This document shows positions 24,441 to 33,482 of a stretch of 64,000 nucleotides of DNA, piece by piece. How positions within the stretch are numbered: position 1 is the first letter of the stretch; each line of letters begins with the position of its first letter. A model generated the notes under the pieces. The model was given only the letters and a program-made list of their open reading frames with translations. It ran no database searches and was not told the DNA's origin. The DNA is taken from NCBI RefSeq assembly GCF_009765975.1, contig NZ_LMUJ01000108.1:58952-122951 (forward strand). The letters are read 5' to 3'. Source of the DNA: Acidisphaera sp. S103 (GTDB lineage: Bacteria > Pseudomonadota > Alphaproteobacteria > Acetobacterales > Acetobacteraceae). The position numbers were made by a program, and so were the translations under genes.

Positions 24441-27228
24441 CATCGCCGGTGAGATCCCGGTCGAGGCGGAGGTCACCGCCAAGAAGCTGCACCTGATCCT
24501 GATCGACGGATCGGGGTTCATTTTCCGCGCCTTCCACGCCTTGCCGCCGATGACACGGCCGGACGGCACGCCGGTGAACGCGGTGTTCGGCTTCACCAAC
24601 ATGCTGGCGAAGTTGTTGAAGGAGCATGTCGGGACCCATATCGCGGTGATCTTCGACGCCGGGCGGCTGACGTTCCGCAATCGGCTGTACGATGCGTACA
24701 AGGCGCAGCGGCCGCCGCCGCCCGAGGAACTGATCCCTCAGTTCGCGCTTATCCGCGAGGCGACCGAGGCGTTCGGCGTGCCAGCGATCGAGCTGGCGGA
24801 CTGGGAGGCCGACGACCTGATCGCCGCCTATGCGCTGTCGGCGACCAATGACGGCGGCCAGGTGACCATCGTGTCCTCGGACAAGGACCTGATGCAGTTG
24901 ATCCGGCCGGGCGTGGAGATGTTGGACCCGATCAAGCAGAAGCCGATCGGTCCGGCCGAGGTGATGGAGAAGTTCGGCGTCACCCCCGACAAGATGGTGG
25001 AGGTGCAGGCGCTGATCGGCGATTCCGTCGATAACGTGCCGGGCGTGCCGGGGATCGGGCCGAAGGGCGCGGCGCAATTGATCAACGAATTCGGCGACGT
25101 GGAGGCGGTGTTGGCCGCGGCGCCTGGCATGAAGCCGTCGAAGCGGCGGGACATGCTGATCGAGCATGCCGACAAGGCGCGTATTTCCCGCACGCTGGTG
25201 CTGCTGCGGGAGGATACGCCGCTGCCGGTGCCGGTCTCCGAGTTGGGCCAGCGGGACGCGGACCGGGAGAAGCTGACGGCATGGCTGACGTCGCAGGGGT
25301 TTCGCAGCACGATCAGTCGCCTGGGGCTGGATGGGCCGGCGCCCGCGCCGGTTCAGGCGAACGCCCCGCTGCAGAGGGTGGTGCAGCCTGACCTGGGGCT
25401 GGTGCCGCCGCCGCCCGAACACGGGTTCGGGCCGTATGAGAGTGTGACCTCGGCCGAGGCGCTGCGAGCCTGGGTGGCCGAAGCGACGGCGATCGGCCGG
25501 GTGGCGATGGATACCGAAACCGACGGGCTGGACGCGATGCGCGCGCGTTTGATCGGGTTTTCGCTGGCCACCGCGGCGGGACGCGCCTGCTATGTGCCGG
25601 TGGCACATGAGGTGCTGGGCGAGCAGTTGAAGCTGGCCGACGCGATCGAGGTGCTGGGGCCGCTGCTGACCGATCCGTCTGTGCTGAAAATCTTCCAGAA
25701 CGCCAAGTTCGACATGATGATCTTGTCGCGCGCCGGCTTCCCGATGCCGGCGCCGGTGGAAGACACCATGCTGATCTCCTACGCGCAGGAGGCCGGCATG
25801 CACGGACATGGCCTGGACGAGCTGTCGCAGTTGCATCTGGGACATACCCCGATCAGCTATGACGCGGTTACCGGCACCGGGCGCAATCGGGTGCCGTTCT
25901 CCCAGGTGCAGATCGATCGTGCCACGGCCTATGCGGCGGAGGACGCCGATGTCGCGCTGCGGCTGTGGGACACGCTGAAGCCCCGGCTGCGACTGAACGG
26001 CGGGCTGGCGCTGTATGAGCAGGTGGAACGCCGCCTGCTGCCGATCCTGCTGGACATGGAACGCGCCGGGGTGAAGGTCGATGCCGATGACCTGCGCCGC
26101 ATGTCGGTCGATTTCGCCGAACGCATGGCGGTGATGGAGCAGGATTGCCATCACCTCGCCGGTCATCCGTTCAACGTCGGCAGCCCCAAGCAACTCGGGG
26201 AAGTGCTGTTCGACGAACAGAAGCTGCCGGGCGGCAAACGGATGAAGACCGGTGCGTGGGGGACCGATTCCTCCGTGCTGCAAGCCCTGGCGGACCAGGG
26301 CCACGACCTGCCGAACCGCATCCTGGAATGGCGGCAGTTGCAGAAGTTGAAATCCACCTACGCCGACGCCCTGGTGACCGACATCAATCCGGAAACCGGC
26401 CGCGTGCATACATCCTTCGCGATGGCGATCGCCTCCACCGGGCGGCTGTCGTCGACCGACCCGAATTTGCAGAACATCCCGATCCGGACGGAGGAAGGCA
26501 GCCGTATCCGCCACGCGTTCATCGCCGAACCGCGGCATGTGCTTGTCAGCGCGGACTACTCGCAGATCGAGTTGCGGCTGCTGGCCCATGTCGCCGACCT
26601 GCCCGTGCTGAAGGACAGTTTCGCCAACGGCGAAGACATCCATGCCCGCACCGCCAGCGAGGTCTTCGGCATCCCGATGGCGGGCATGGACCCGATGACC
26701 CGGCGGCGCGCAAAAGCGATCAACTTCGGCATCATCTACGGCATTTCGGGGTTCGGGCTGGCCCGGCAGTTGGGGATCACGCCGGGTGAGGCGCGTGGAT
26801 ACATCGGTCGTTACTTCGAGCGTTATCCGGGTATCCTGGAGTACATGGAGCAGACGAAGAAAACGGCGCGCGAAAACGGCTACGTGGTGTCGCCCTTTGG
26901 CCGCCGCTGCTGGGTACCCGGAATCGCCGACAAGAACGGCGCACGGCGAGCGTATGCGGAGCGGCAGGCCATCAACGCGCCGCTGCAAGGCGGCGCGGCC
27001 GATATCATCAAGCGTGCGATGGTCCGGCTGCCCGCGGTGCTGAAGGCCGAGGGCCTGCGCTCCCGCCTTCTGTTGCAGGTGCATGACGAACTTTTGTTCG
27101 AAGCCCCGGAGGACGAAGCCGACGCTCTGGCCGGTGTGGCCAAGCGCGTGATGGAAGCCGCCGCCGTACTGTCGGTACCGCTGGTGGTGGAGACCGGTTC
27201 GGGCCGGACATGGGCAGCAGCGCACTGA
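24436..27228 (+). CDS. polA: DNA polymerase I
   Basis: About 930 residues if counted from ATT 24436. It has a 5'-nuclease domain (LILIDGSGFIFRAFHALPP, GDSVDNVPGVPGIGPKGAAQ), a 3'-5' exonuclease (AMDTETDGLDAMRARLIGF with the DxE pair) and a polymerase domain (motif A SADYSQIELRLLAH, motif B RRRAKAINFGIIYGISGFG, motif C QVHDELLF). It fills gaps after Okazaki fragment removal and in repair. The frame is open only from 24409. No ATG, GTG or TTG occurs before TTG 24541, which would cut off the essential Asp of DGSGFIF. ATT 24436, which overlaps the upstream stop, is one candidate; ATC 24421, ATC 24442 and CTG 24487 are others. Confidence 0.9.
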   Translation: MDIAGEIPVEAEVTAKKLHLILIDGSGFIFRAFHALPPMTRPDGTPVNAVFGFTNMLAKLLKEHVGTHIAVIFDAGRLTFRNRLYDAYKAQRPPPPEELIPQFALIREATEAFGVPAIELADWEADDLIAAYALSATNDGGQVTIVSSDKDLMQLIRPGVEMLDPIKQKPIGPAEVMEKFGVTPDKMVEVQALIGDSVDNVPGVPGIGPKGAAQLINEFGDVEAVLAAAPGMKPSKRRDMLIEHADKARISRTLVLLREDTPLPVPVSELGQRDADREKLTAWLTSQGFRSTISRLGLDGPAPAPVQANAPLQRVVQPDLGLVPPPPEHGFGPYESVTSAEALRAWVAEATAIGRVAMDTETDGLDAMRARLIGFSLATAAGRACYVPVAHEVLGEQLKLADAIEVLGPLLTDPSVLKIFQNAKFDMMILSRAGFPMPAPVEDTMLISYAQEAGMHGHGLDELSQLHLGHTPISYDAVTGTGRNRVPFSQVQIDRATAYAAEDADVALRLWDTLKPRLRLNGGLALYEQVERRLLPILLDMERAGVKVDADDLRRMSVDFAERMAVMEQDCHHLAGHPFNVGSPKQLGEVLFDEQKLPGGKRMKTGAWGTDSSVLQALADQGHDLPNRILEWRQLQKLKSTYADALVTDINPETGRVHTSFAMAIASTGRLSSTDPNLQNIPIRTEEGSRIRHAFIAEPRHVLVSADYSQIELRLLAHVADLPVLKDSFANGEDIHARTASEVFGIPMAGMDPMTRRRAKAINFGIIYGISGFGLARQLGITPGEARGYIGRYFERYPGILEYMEQTKKTARENGYVVSPFGRRCWVPGIADKNGARRAYAERQAINAPLQGGAADIIKRAMVRLPAVLKAEGLRSRLLLQVHDELLFEAPEDEADALAGVAKRVMEAAAVLSVPLVVETGSGRTWAAAH

Positions 27229-27336
27229 TCGGCTTCGCCGGCGACCCCTGTATGGTTACAAGGTTGGCCTTGCGCCGGACCGGGTGGTTGCGCATGTTGC
27301 AAGGAAGCGGCGGAAGAAGGCAGGCGGAGCAAGGTT

Positions 27337-28143
27337 ATGGACGGCGGAGCAGACTCAAGGCGCATCACGATACACGCGCCAGGCGATTTTGCCGGAATGC
27401 GGGCGGCAGGAAGGCTCGCCGCCCAGACCTTGGACATGATCGCGCCGCATGTGAAGCCGGGCGTGTCCACGGCGATGCTGGACAAATTGTGCGACGATTT
27501 CATCCTTGATAATGGCGCGATTTCCGCCTGCCTGAACTATCGCGGCTATCCGAAGTCGATCTGCACCTCCATCAACCATGTCGTCTGCCACGGTATCCCC
27601 AGCGACCGGAAGCTGGAGAACGGCGACATCCTCAACATCGACGTCACGGTCATCCTGGACGGCTGGCACGGCGATTCGTCGCGGATGTATGCCGCCGGAA
27701 CACCGAACACACGAGCACGGAACCTGATCGACGTGACGTACGAGTCGCTGATGCGCGGCCTGAAGATGGTGAAGCCGGGGGCGACGCTGGGCGATGTCGG
27801 CCATGCGATCCAGACATACGTCGAGGCCAACCGCTTCAGCGTCGTCCGCGACTTCTGCGGCCATGGCATCGGCCGGCGCTTCCATGAACCGCCGAACGTG
27901 CTGCATTTTGGCCGTATCGGTGAGGGTCCGATCCTGCGCACCGGCATGTTCTTCACCATAGAGCCGATGGTGAATGCCGGCCGGCCGGAGGTGAAGGTGC
28001 TCGACGACGGCTGGACCGCGGTAACGCGGGACCGCAGCCTGTCCGCCCAGTTCGAGCACATGATCGGCGTCACCGATACCGGCTGTGAGATCTTCACCCT
28101 GTCCCCCACCGGATTGGACAGGCCGCCGCTCGGCGTTAGCTGA
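27337..28143 (+). CDS. map: Type I methionine aminopeptidase
   Basis: 268 residues. The five metal ligands are present: Asp in NIDVTVILDGW and Asp in HGDSSRMY, His in CGHGIGRRFHEPP, Glu in FTIEPM and Glu in FEHMIGVT; the substrate His is in HEPP. It removes the initiator Met co-translationally. The ATG at 27337 follows GCAAGG. No lid or extra domain, consistent with a type I enzyme. Confidence 0.93.
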   Translation: MDGGADSRRITIHAPGDFAGMRAAGRLAAQTLDMIAPHVKPGVSTAMLDKLCDDFILDNGAISACLNYRGYPKSICTSINHVVCHGIPSDRKLENGDILNIDVTVILDGWHGDSSRMYAAGTPNTRARNLIDVTYESLMRGLKMVKPGATLGDVGHAIQTYVEANRFSVVRDFCGHGIGRRFHEPPNVLHFGRIGEGPILRTGMFFTIEPMVNAGRPEVKVLDDGWTAVTRDRSLSAQFEHMIGVTDTGCEIFTLSPTGLDRPPLGVS

Positions 28144-28195
28144 TTGGCAACATTTGGCGGTTAGGGTCCGCGGCGATCGTTTTGCCGCGAGCCCC

Positions 28196-28951
28196 ATGTC
28201 CAAAGAGCCCAAGCCGGCCGGTATGGCCGAATTTTCGTTCCTGCCCGATCTGGTGCCCCAGCCGATGGAGCCTTCCACCCCGGTTGGCGCCGAAGGCCAT
28301 CGGCTGCGCATGCGCCAGCGGCTGTTGAAGGCCGGGCCGGATGCGCTGGCGGATTACGAGATGCTGGAGATGATCCTCTTCATCGCCCTGCCCCGGCGGG
28401 ACACGAAGCCTCTGGCACGCGCACTTCTGGCTCGATTTCGAACCTTCGGCGGCGTCCTGGGCGCCCCGCCAACCGAGTTGATGGGCGTCGACGGAATCGG
28501 CGAGGCAGGTGCGGCGGCATTGAAGCTGGTCCAGGCCGCGGCACTGCGGATGATGCGGCAGGACATCGCGGCACAGCCGGTCCTGTCGACTTGGGAACGG
28601 CTGACGGACTACCTGATGGCGGCGATGGGTCACGAACGCGTCGAACAGTTTCGCGTGTTGTTCCTGGACGGCAAAAACAAGCTGATCGCCGATGAGGTGC
28701 AGGGAACCGGCACGATCAATCACGCCCCGGCATATCCGCGGGAGGTGGTGCGGCGGTGCCTGGAACTGCACGCCAGCGCGGTGATCCTGGCGCACAACCA
28801 CCCCAGCGGCGAGCCGGCACCCTCGCGAGAGGATGTGGTGCTGACGACGGATATCGTGCGTGCGGCGGCGACAATGGGGATCGCCGTGCATGACCACATC
28901 ATCATCGGGCGAGGAAAGTGGCTGAGCTTTCGGGCGGAGAAGCTGTTCTGA
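28196..28951 (+). CDS. radC: RadC family (JAB/MPN) protein
   Basis: 251 residues from ATG 28196. An N-terminal helix-hairpin-helix region (LADYEMLEMILFIALPRRDT, GVDGIGEAGAAALKL) precedes a JAB domain with metal motif HNHPSGEPAPSREDV (HxH...S...D) and the late D.IIIG segment. Called DNA repair RadC, but its role in repair is disputed and its peptidase activity unproven. It starts 52 bases after map, same strand. An in-frame upstream start overlapping map is less likely. Confidence 0.88.
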   Translation: MSKEPKPAGMAEFSFLPDLVPQPMEPSTPVGAEGHRLRMRQRLLKAGPDALADYEMLEMILFIALPRRDTKPLARALLARFRTFGGVLGAPPTELMGVDGIGEAGAAALKLVQAAALRMMRQDIAAQPVLSTWERLTDYLMAAMGHERVEQFRVLFLDGKNKLIADEVQGTGTINHAPAYPREVVRRCLELHASAVILAHNHPSGEPAPSREDVVLTTDIVRAAATMGIAVHDHIIIGRGKWLSFRAEKLF

Positions 28952-29054
28952 ACAACCCAGCCCAGGCCCGCCGGGCAGGCCGGAACCGACCTTCCCCCCG
29001 GTCGGCACCCCGCAACTTGTCGGGAATGCTCGCACGTGGCAGCGTCCCGCAATC

Positions 29055-29975
29055 ATGAGCAACCGGAAATCAATTTCTGCCGCGGCATCCCGCATATCTG
29101 CGTATGTTCGACATACACCTGTACTGCGCGTGAGCTTGGGCACAGGTTCACCTGTCGCGTTAAAGTTGGAGCTGCTGCAACACGCTGGCAGCTTCAAGCC
29201 GCGCGGCGCGTTCAACCGGCTGCTGTCGGCGGATCGTCCGGCGGGGGGCGTCATCGCGGCGTCCGGCGGCAATCACGGCGCGGCGGTCGCCTACGCGGCA
29301 CGCAGCCTGGGAATAAGCGCGGAGATCTTCGTTCCGTCCGCCACACCCGCGGCCAAGGTGGCGCGCATCGCTAGCTATGGCGCGCACGTGGTGCAAGGCG
29401 GCGAAACCTATGCCGAGGCCCTGGTCGCCTCCCGCCGCCGGCAGGCCGAAACGGGCGCGCTGGAGGTCCACGCCTACGACCATGCCGACGTGCTGGCCGG
29501 TCAGGGAACGGTCGGGCGGGAATTCGAGCAGGATGCCCCCGACCTGACCCACATCCTGGTCGCGGCCGGCGGCGGCGGGCTGATCGGCGGCGTCGCCGCG
29601 TGGTACGCCGGCAGCGCCGAGATCATCGGCGTCGAGCCAGAAGGCTGCCCCGCCCTGCACGACGCCCTGCGCGCCGGAAAACCGGTCGATGCCCCCGTGG
29701 GCGGGCTCGCGTCCGACAGCCTGGGCGCGCGTCAGGTCGGCGCGCTGATGTTTCCGATCGCCCAACGCTTCGTCAGCCAAGCGGTGCTGGTGACCGATGA
29801 GGCAATTCTTGCCGCGCAACGCCTGCTGTGGGACCAGTTCCGGCTGGTCGTCGAACCGGGCGGCGCGACCGCCGCCGCCGCACTGTTATCGGGACGTTTC
29901 GTTCCGCCGGATGGCGCTCGGGTTGGCGTGGTGGTCTGCGGGGCGAACACCGATCCAGCAAAGATCAGCGGCTGA
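29055..29975 (+). CDS. PLP-dependent threonine/serine dehydratase-type enzyme
   Basis: 306 residues of the fold-type II PLP family. The Schiff-base Lys is in HAGSFKPRGAFN (about residue 50). The phosphate-binding and substrate loop is ASGGNHGAAVAYAA, and the glycine loop GGGGLIGG binds the PLP phosphate. Such enzymes deaminate L-Thr or L-Ser to the 2-keto acid. No regulatory ACT domain, so a catabolic rather than IlvA-type enzyme is likely. It ends in NTDPAKISG. A related gene is at 59541-60506 but is only moderately similar. Confidence 0.85.
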   Translation: MSNRKSISAAASRISAYVRHTPVLRVSLGTGSPVALKLELLQHAGSFKPRGAFNRLLSADRPAGGVIAASGGNHGAAVAYAARSLGISAEIFVPSATPAAKVARIASYGAHVVQGGETYAEALVASRRRQAETGALEVHAYDHADVLAGQGTVGREFEQDAPDLTHILVAAGGGGLIGGVAAWYAGSAEIIGVEPEGCPALHDALRAGKPVDAPVGGLASDSLGARQVGALMFPIAQRFVSQAVLVTDEAILAAQRLLWDQFRLVVEPGGATAAAALLSGRFVPPDGARVGVVVCGANTDPAKISG

Positions 29976-30098
29976 TCGGCGCTAAGGACGCCTGGGCCGA
30001 AATGTTGGACGATTTGTGCTGAATAAAAACCGAAGCGTCGGAAGCGGACGGCTTCCGGGCCCCAGGCGATCACGCTCTACCGCGGCCGCAGTAACACA

Positions 30099-31154
30099 CT
30101 AATACCCCCGTTCCCAGTCGATCACGTTCCGCATCGGCCGTCCGTCGATCCAGGCGCCTAGATTGTCACAGAACAGATCTGTGCCGCCATGCCGCTCCTC
30201 ATCGCTGGCACCCGAGATGTGCGGTGTGATCAGCACCCGCGGATCGGACCAAAGCGAGGCGATCGGGGGACGCTCGAACTCACCGACATAGACATCCAGC
30301 GCCGCGCCCCGCAGATGATCGCGGGCCAGCGCATCGGCCAATGCGTCCTCGTCAATGATCTCGCCACGAGCGACATTGACCAGGATGCTGCCCGGCTTCA
30401 TCGCAGCGAAACGATCCTTGTTGAACAGGCGTTCGGTTTCCGGCGTCCACTGGCAGCAGATGACCACGACATCGCTGTCCGGCAGAAGCCGATCAAGGTC
30501 CGCGGCGCCCCCGACATAGGAAAATCCCGCCGGCAACGGTTCGGTTGGCGGATGGCGGCGGGTGCCCACGACCCGCATGCCCAGCGCGGCGCACAGACGG
30601 CCGACCTGCCCGCCAATGCCGCCGGCACCGACGATGCACGCGGTCTTGCCGTCCAGCAGCAGCGGCCGGTAGGCCCGAGCGGCGAATGTTTCCGCATCCC
30701 GATCGATGGCGGCGCGATGCAGGCCCTTGGCAATAAACGTGATCCCCGCCACCGCGTATTCGGCGATCGCCAGCGCGTTGGCCGCCCCGCGGGATGTCGT
30801 TACGATCACATCACTGCCCCACAGATCACCGCGCAAGAGGTTGCTGGCGCCCGCCGGGCGTTGATGCAGCCATTTCAGCCGCGGCGCTCGCGCCCGCAAA
30901 TCGAGCGGAAACGGCCATCCGCCAATGACAATGTCCGCCTCGGCGAGCAGCCGGTCGCGTTCCTCCCGCGTTCCCCGGCCGGTGGTGCCCGGCTTGAGGT
31001 AGCGTTCCGCGGTGAAGGCCGGCCAGGTCTCGCGATACTCGCCGTCGAACCAGCCGCCGGCGTCGGTCAGCCGCACCGCCGGATCAACAGCCTGGATCTG
31101 CGCTTTGTCCGCCGCACCGAGATGCGTAAGGCTAAGAATGTTGACGGTTTGCAT
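30099..31154 (-). CDS. D-2-hydroxyacid dehydrogenase, second type
   Basis: 351 residues from ATG 31154. Rossmann motif CIVGAGGIGGQVGRLCAALG at about 187-206. Catalytic Arg in NVARGEIIDEDAL, Glu in DVYVGEF and His in TPHISGAS. The N-terminal domain (LSLTHLGAADKAQIQAVDPA) is the CtBP/glyoxylate-reductase-like type rather than phosphoglycerate dehydrogenase. Reaction: 2-keto acid to D-2-hydroxy acid. It lies on the strand opposite to the acyl-CoA ligase, 144 bases away, so both could be controlled from the shared region. Confidence 0.85.
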   Translation of the reverse strand: MQTVNILSLTHLGAADKAQIQAVDPAVRLTDAGGWFDGEYRETWPAFTAERYLKPGTTGRGTREERDRLLAEADIVIGGWPFPLDLRARAPRLKWLHQRPAGASNLLRGDLWGSDVIVTTSRGAANALAIAEYAVAGITFIAKGLHRAAIDRDAETFAARAYRPLLLDGKTACIVGAGGIGGQVGRLCAALGMRVVGTRRHPPTEPLPAGFSYVGGAADLDRLLPDSDVVVICCQWTPETERLFNKDRFAAMKPGSILVNVARGEIIDEDALADALARDHLRGAALDVYVGEFERPPIASLWSDPRVLITPHISGASDEERHGGTDLFCDNLGAWIDGRPMRNVIDWERGY

Positions 31155-31298
31155 GGATGCTTGCCCGATCACAGAGGAACCGCCGGACCTTAGACCACGA
31201 TCGGTTGCGGCCAAAGACAGTGGTCCTTTCGCTCCCACGGTCCGTCGTGCAACAATCGCCCCTACAAAAAACACGAAGGCGCTTCAGGGAGCGACACG

Positions 31299-32951
31299 AT
31301 GCTTGGCCTCATGCAGCAGAAGAACCTGCTTCTGTCCTCAATCATCCAGCATGCCGCGCGCTGGCACCCCAACGCGGAAATCGTCTCCCGCATCAGCGAG
31401 ACGCAGATCCATCGCTCCGATTACGCCACCATCGAACGGCGCTCCCGCCGGCTCGCCAACGTGCTGCGCCGCCTGGGCGTGAACCAGGGCGACCGCGTCG
31501 CCACCATGGCCTGGAACGGTTACCGGCATCTGGAGCTTTACTGGGCGATCTCCGGCATGGGTGCGGTTTGCCACACGATCAATCCTCGGCTGGCATCCGA
31601 CGACATCAGCTACATCATCACCCATGCGGGCGATTCCGTCCTGTTCGCCGACCTGTCTTTCGTGCCGCTGATCGCCGCGATCGCACCCGACCTGACCGGC
31701 TGTGTCCGCCACGTCGTGCTGCTGGCCGATTCGGCCGAGATGCCCGACCTGGCATTGCCCGCCGGCATGACATTGCATGGCTACGAAGACCTGATGGCGC
31801 AGTCCGATGAGACGTTCGACTGGCCGGACTTCGACGAAAACACCGCCAGCGCGCTCTGCTACACCTCCGGCACCACCGGCCGGCCGAAAGGCGTTCTCTA
31901 CAGTCACCGCTCCGCCGTGTTGCACGCCCTGGCCGCCAACGCCGCCGACAACTACGCCTTCCGGGCGATGGACCGCATTTTCGTGGCAACGTCGATGTTC
32001 CATGCTGCCGCCTGGGCATGGCCCTACGCCGCGGGCATGAGCGGGTCCGCACTGGTGCTGCCGGGACGCTGGCTGGACGGCCAGACCGTCCTGAACACAC
32101 TGAACGAAGAACGCATCACCTATTCCGGGGGCGTGCCCACCATCTGGCTGGGCGTGCTAGACGCGTTGCGCTCGTCCGGATCCACCCTGCCCTACCTGAA
32201 ACGCCTGATGGTCGCCGGCTCCGCCTGCCCGCGCGTCCTGATCGAGGGCTTCGGTGCCTACGGCGTCGACGTCTATCAAGCGTGGGGCATGACCGAGACC
32301 AGCCCGATCGTCACCCACCACGCCACCGTCCCGGCCACCGCCGGCCTGGACACGGAAGCGGCGACACGGTTACGCCTGAAACAAGGCCGCCCGATCTACG
32401 GCGCCGACATCAAAATCGTCGATGCCGGCGGCAACGCGTTGCCGCACGATGGCGTGGCGTTCGGCGACCTGCTGACCCGCGGCCCCTGGGTCTGCCGGGA
32501 ATACCTCTACCGCGGCAGCGAAGGCGCGGCAGCCGAGGACGGCTGGTTCGCCACCGGCGACGTCGCCACCATCGACCCGGACGGCCATGTCGAGCTGGTG
32601 GATCGTTCCAAGGATGTGATCAAATCCGGCGGCGAATGGATCAGCTCGATCATGCTGGAGAACATCGCCGTCTCCCATCCTGACGTGGCGGAGGCGGCGG
32701 TCATCAATGCTCGGCATGAACGTTGGCAGGAACGTCCGCTGCTGCTGGTCGTCCCACGCAGCGGGCACTCGATCAACACGGATGATCTGATGAAGCTGTA
32801 TGACGGTGCCGTGGCGAAATGGTGGCATCCGGATGCCGTGGTGGTGGTCGATTCACTGCCGCATGGCGCGACGGGGAAGCTGAACAAGCTGGCACTCCGG
32901 CAGGCATACCAGAACTATCTGATCGACAACCCTACCGCCGCCGGCCGGTGA
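31299..32951 (+). CDS. Long-chain/medium-chain acyl-CoA synthetase (AMP-forming)
   Basis: 550-residue ANL-superfamily adenylate-forming enzyme. Motif A3 is LCYTSGTTGRPKGVLYSHRS, the A5 region is YQAWGMTETSPIVT, and ATGDVATIDPDGHVELVDRS with KDVIKSGGEWIS cover A7-A8. The C-terminal lysine of the adenylation step lies in GATGKLNKLALR. It activates a carboxylic acid as an acyl-AMP and then a CoA thioester. Chain length and substrate cannot be read. Divergent from the hydroxyacid dehydrogenase; the cupin gene follows 38 bases later. Confidence 0.88.
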   Translation: MLGLMQQKNLLLSSIIQHAARWHPNAEIVSRISETQIHRSDYATIERRSRRLANVLRRLGVNQGDRVATMAWNGYRHLELYWAISGMGAVCHTINPRLASDDISYIITHAGDSVLFADLSFVPLIAAIAPDLTGCVRHVVLLADSAEMPDLALPAGMTLHGYEDLMAQSDETFDWPDFDENTASALCYTSGTTGRPKGVLYSHRSAVLHALAANAADNYAFRAMDRIFVATSMFHAAAWAWPYAAGMSGSALVLPGRWLDGQTVLNTLNEERITYSGGVPTIWLGVLDALRSSGSTLPYLKRLMVAGSACPRVLIEGFGAYGVDVYQAWGMTETSPIVTHHATVPATAGLDTEAATRLRLKQGRPIYGADIKIVDAGGNALPHDGVAFGDLLTRGPWVCREYLYRGSEGAAAEDGWFATGDVATIDPDGHVELVDRSKDVIKSGGEWISSIMLENIAVSHPDVAEAAVINARHERWQERPLLLVVPRSGHSINTDDLMKLYDGAVAKWWHPDAVVVVDSLPHGATGKLNKLALRQAYQNYLIDNPTAAGR

Positions 32952-32989
32952 TATGCGATAAGACGGACCTGAAACCGAGGACAACCACT

Positions 32990-33430
32990 ATGCAGCCACG
33001 TATCACCTCGCTGGATCAGGCCACCGCCATCCGGCCATTCGGTATCGATATGAAGATCATGCTGGGCGCCGAACACACCGGCGGAACGTTCTCGGCGATC
33101 GTCGCCGACGTCGCCCCGGGTGAGGGCCCGCCGCCGCACCTGCATCAGGACCGGGAAGAATATTTCTACGTCCTGGACGGCACCTATTCGCTGACGGTCG
33201 ATGGTGTGGAATCCACCATCGGACCCAACACGCTGGTGTTCGTGCCGCGCGGCACGGTACACACCTTCACCAATATCGCCAGCACGCCCGGCCGGTTGCT
33301 GGAATGGACCATTCCGGGCAGCAACGGCGACTACTTCCAGGCGGTGGACAAGATGCAGGCCGAAGGTGGTTTCGACCCGGAGAAATTCGCTGCGATAAAC
33401 AAGCAATTTTCGACCGAGTTTGTTGGTTAG
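32990..33430 (+). CDS. Cupin-domain protein
   Basis: 146 residues from ATG 32990, with a single cupin barrel. Motif 1 is PPPHLHQDREEYFYVLDGTY (HxH...E metal site) and motif 2 PNTLVFVPRGTVHTFTN. It binds a metal, but the enzymatic role is unknown. A degenerate second copy of the C-terminal half lies at 34645-34827, so the gene has been partly duplicated. The downstream gene is convergent. Confidence 0.83.
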   Translation: MQPRITSLDQATAIRPFGIDMKIMLGAEHTGGTFSAIVADVAPGEGPPPHLHQDREEYFYVLDGTYSLTVDGVESTIGPNTLVFVPRGTVHTFTNIASTPGRLLEWTIPGSNGDYFQAVDKMQAEGGFDPEKFAAINKQFSTEFVG

Positions 33431-33482
33431 GGTCTGATCGCGCAAGCGGACCGTCGTGGAGAGCGGCTTACGCTTGCCCATT

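Noticed and set aside
24280-27225. Minus-strand open frame of about 980 codons opposite polA
   Set aside because: Typical antisense frame in GC-rich coding DNA; composition is Arg/His/Gln-rich and no motif is seen, while polA is unmistakable.
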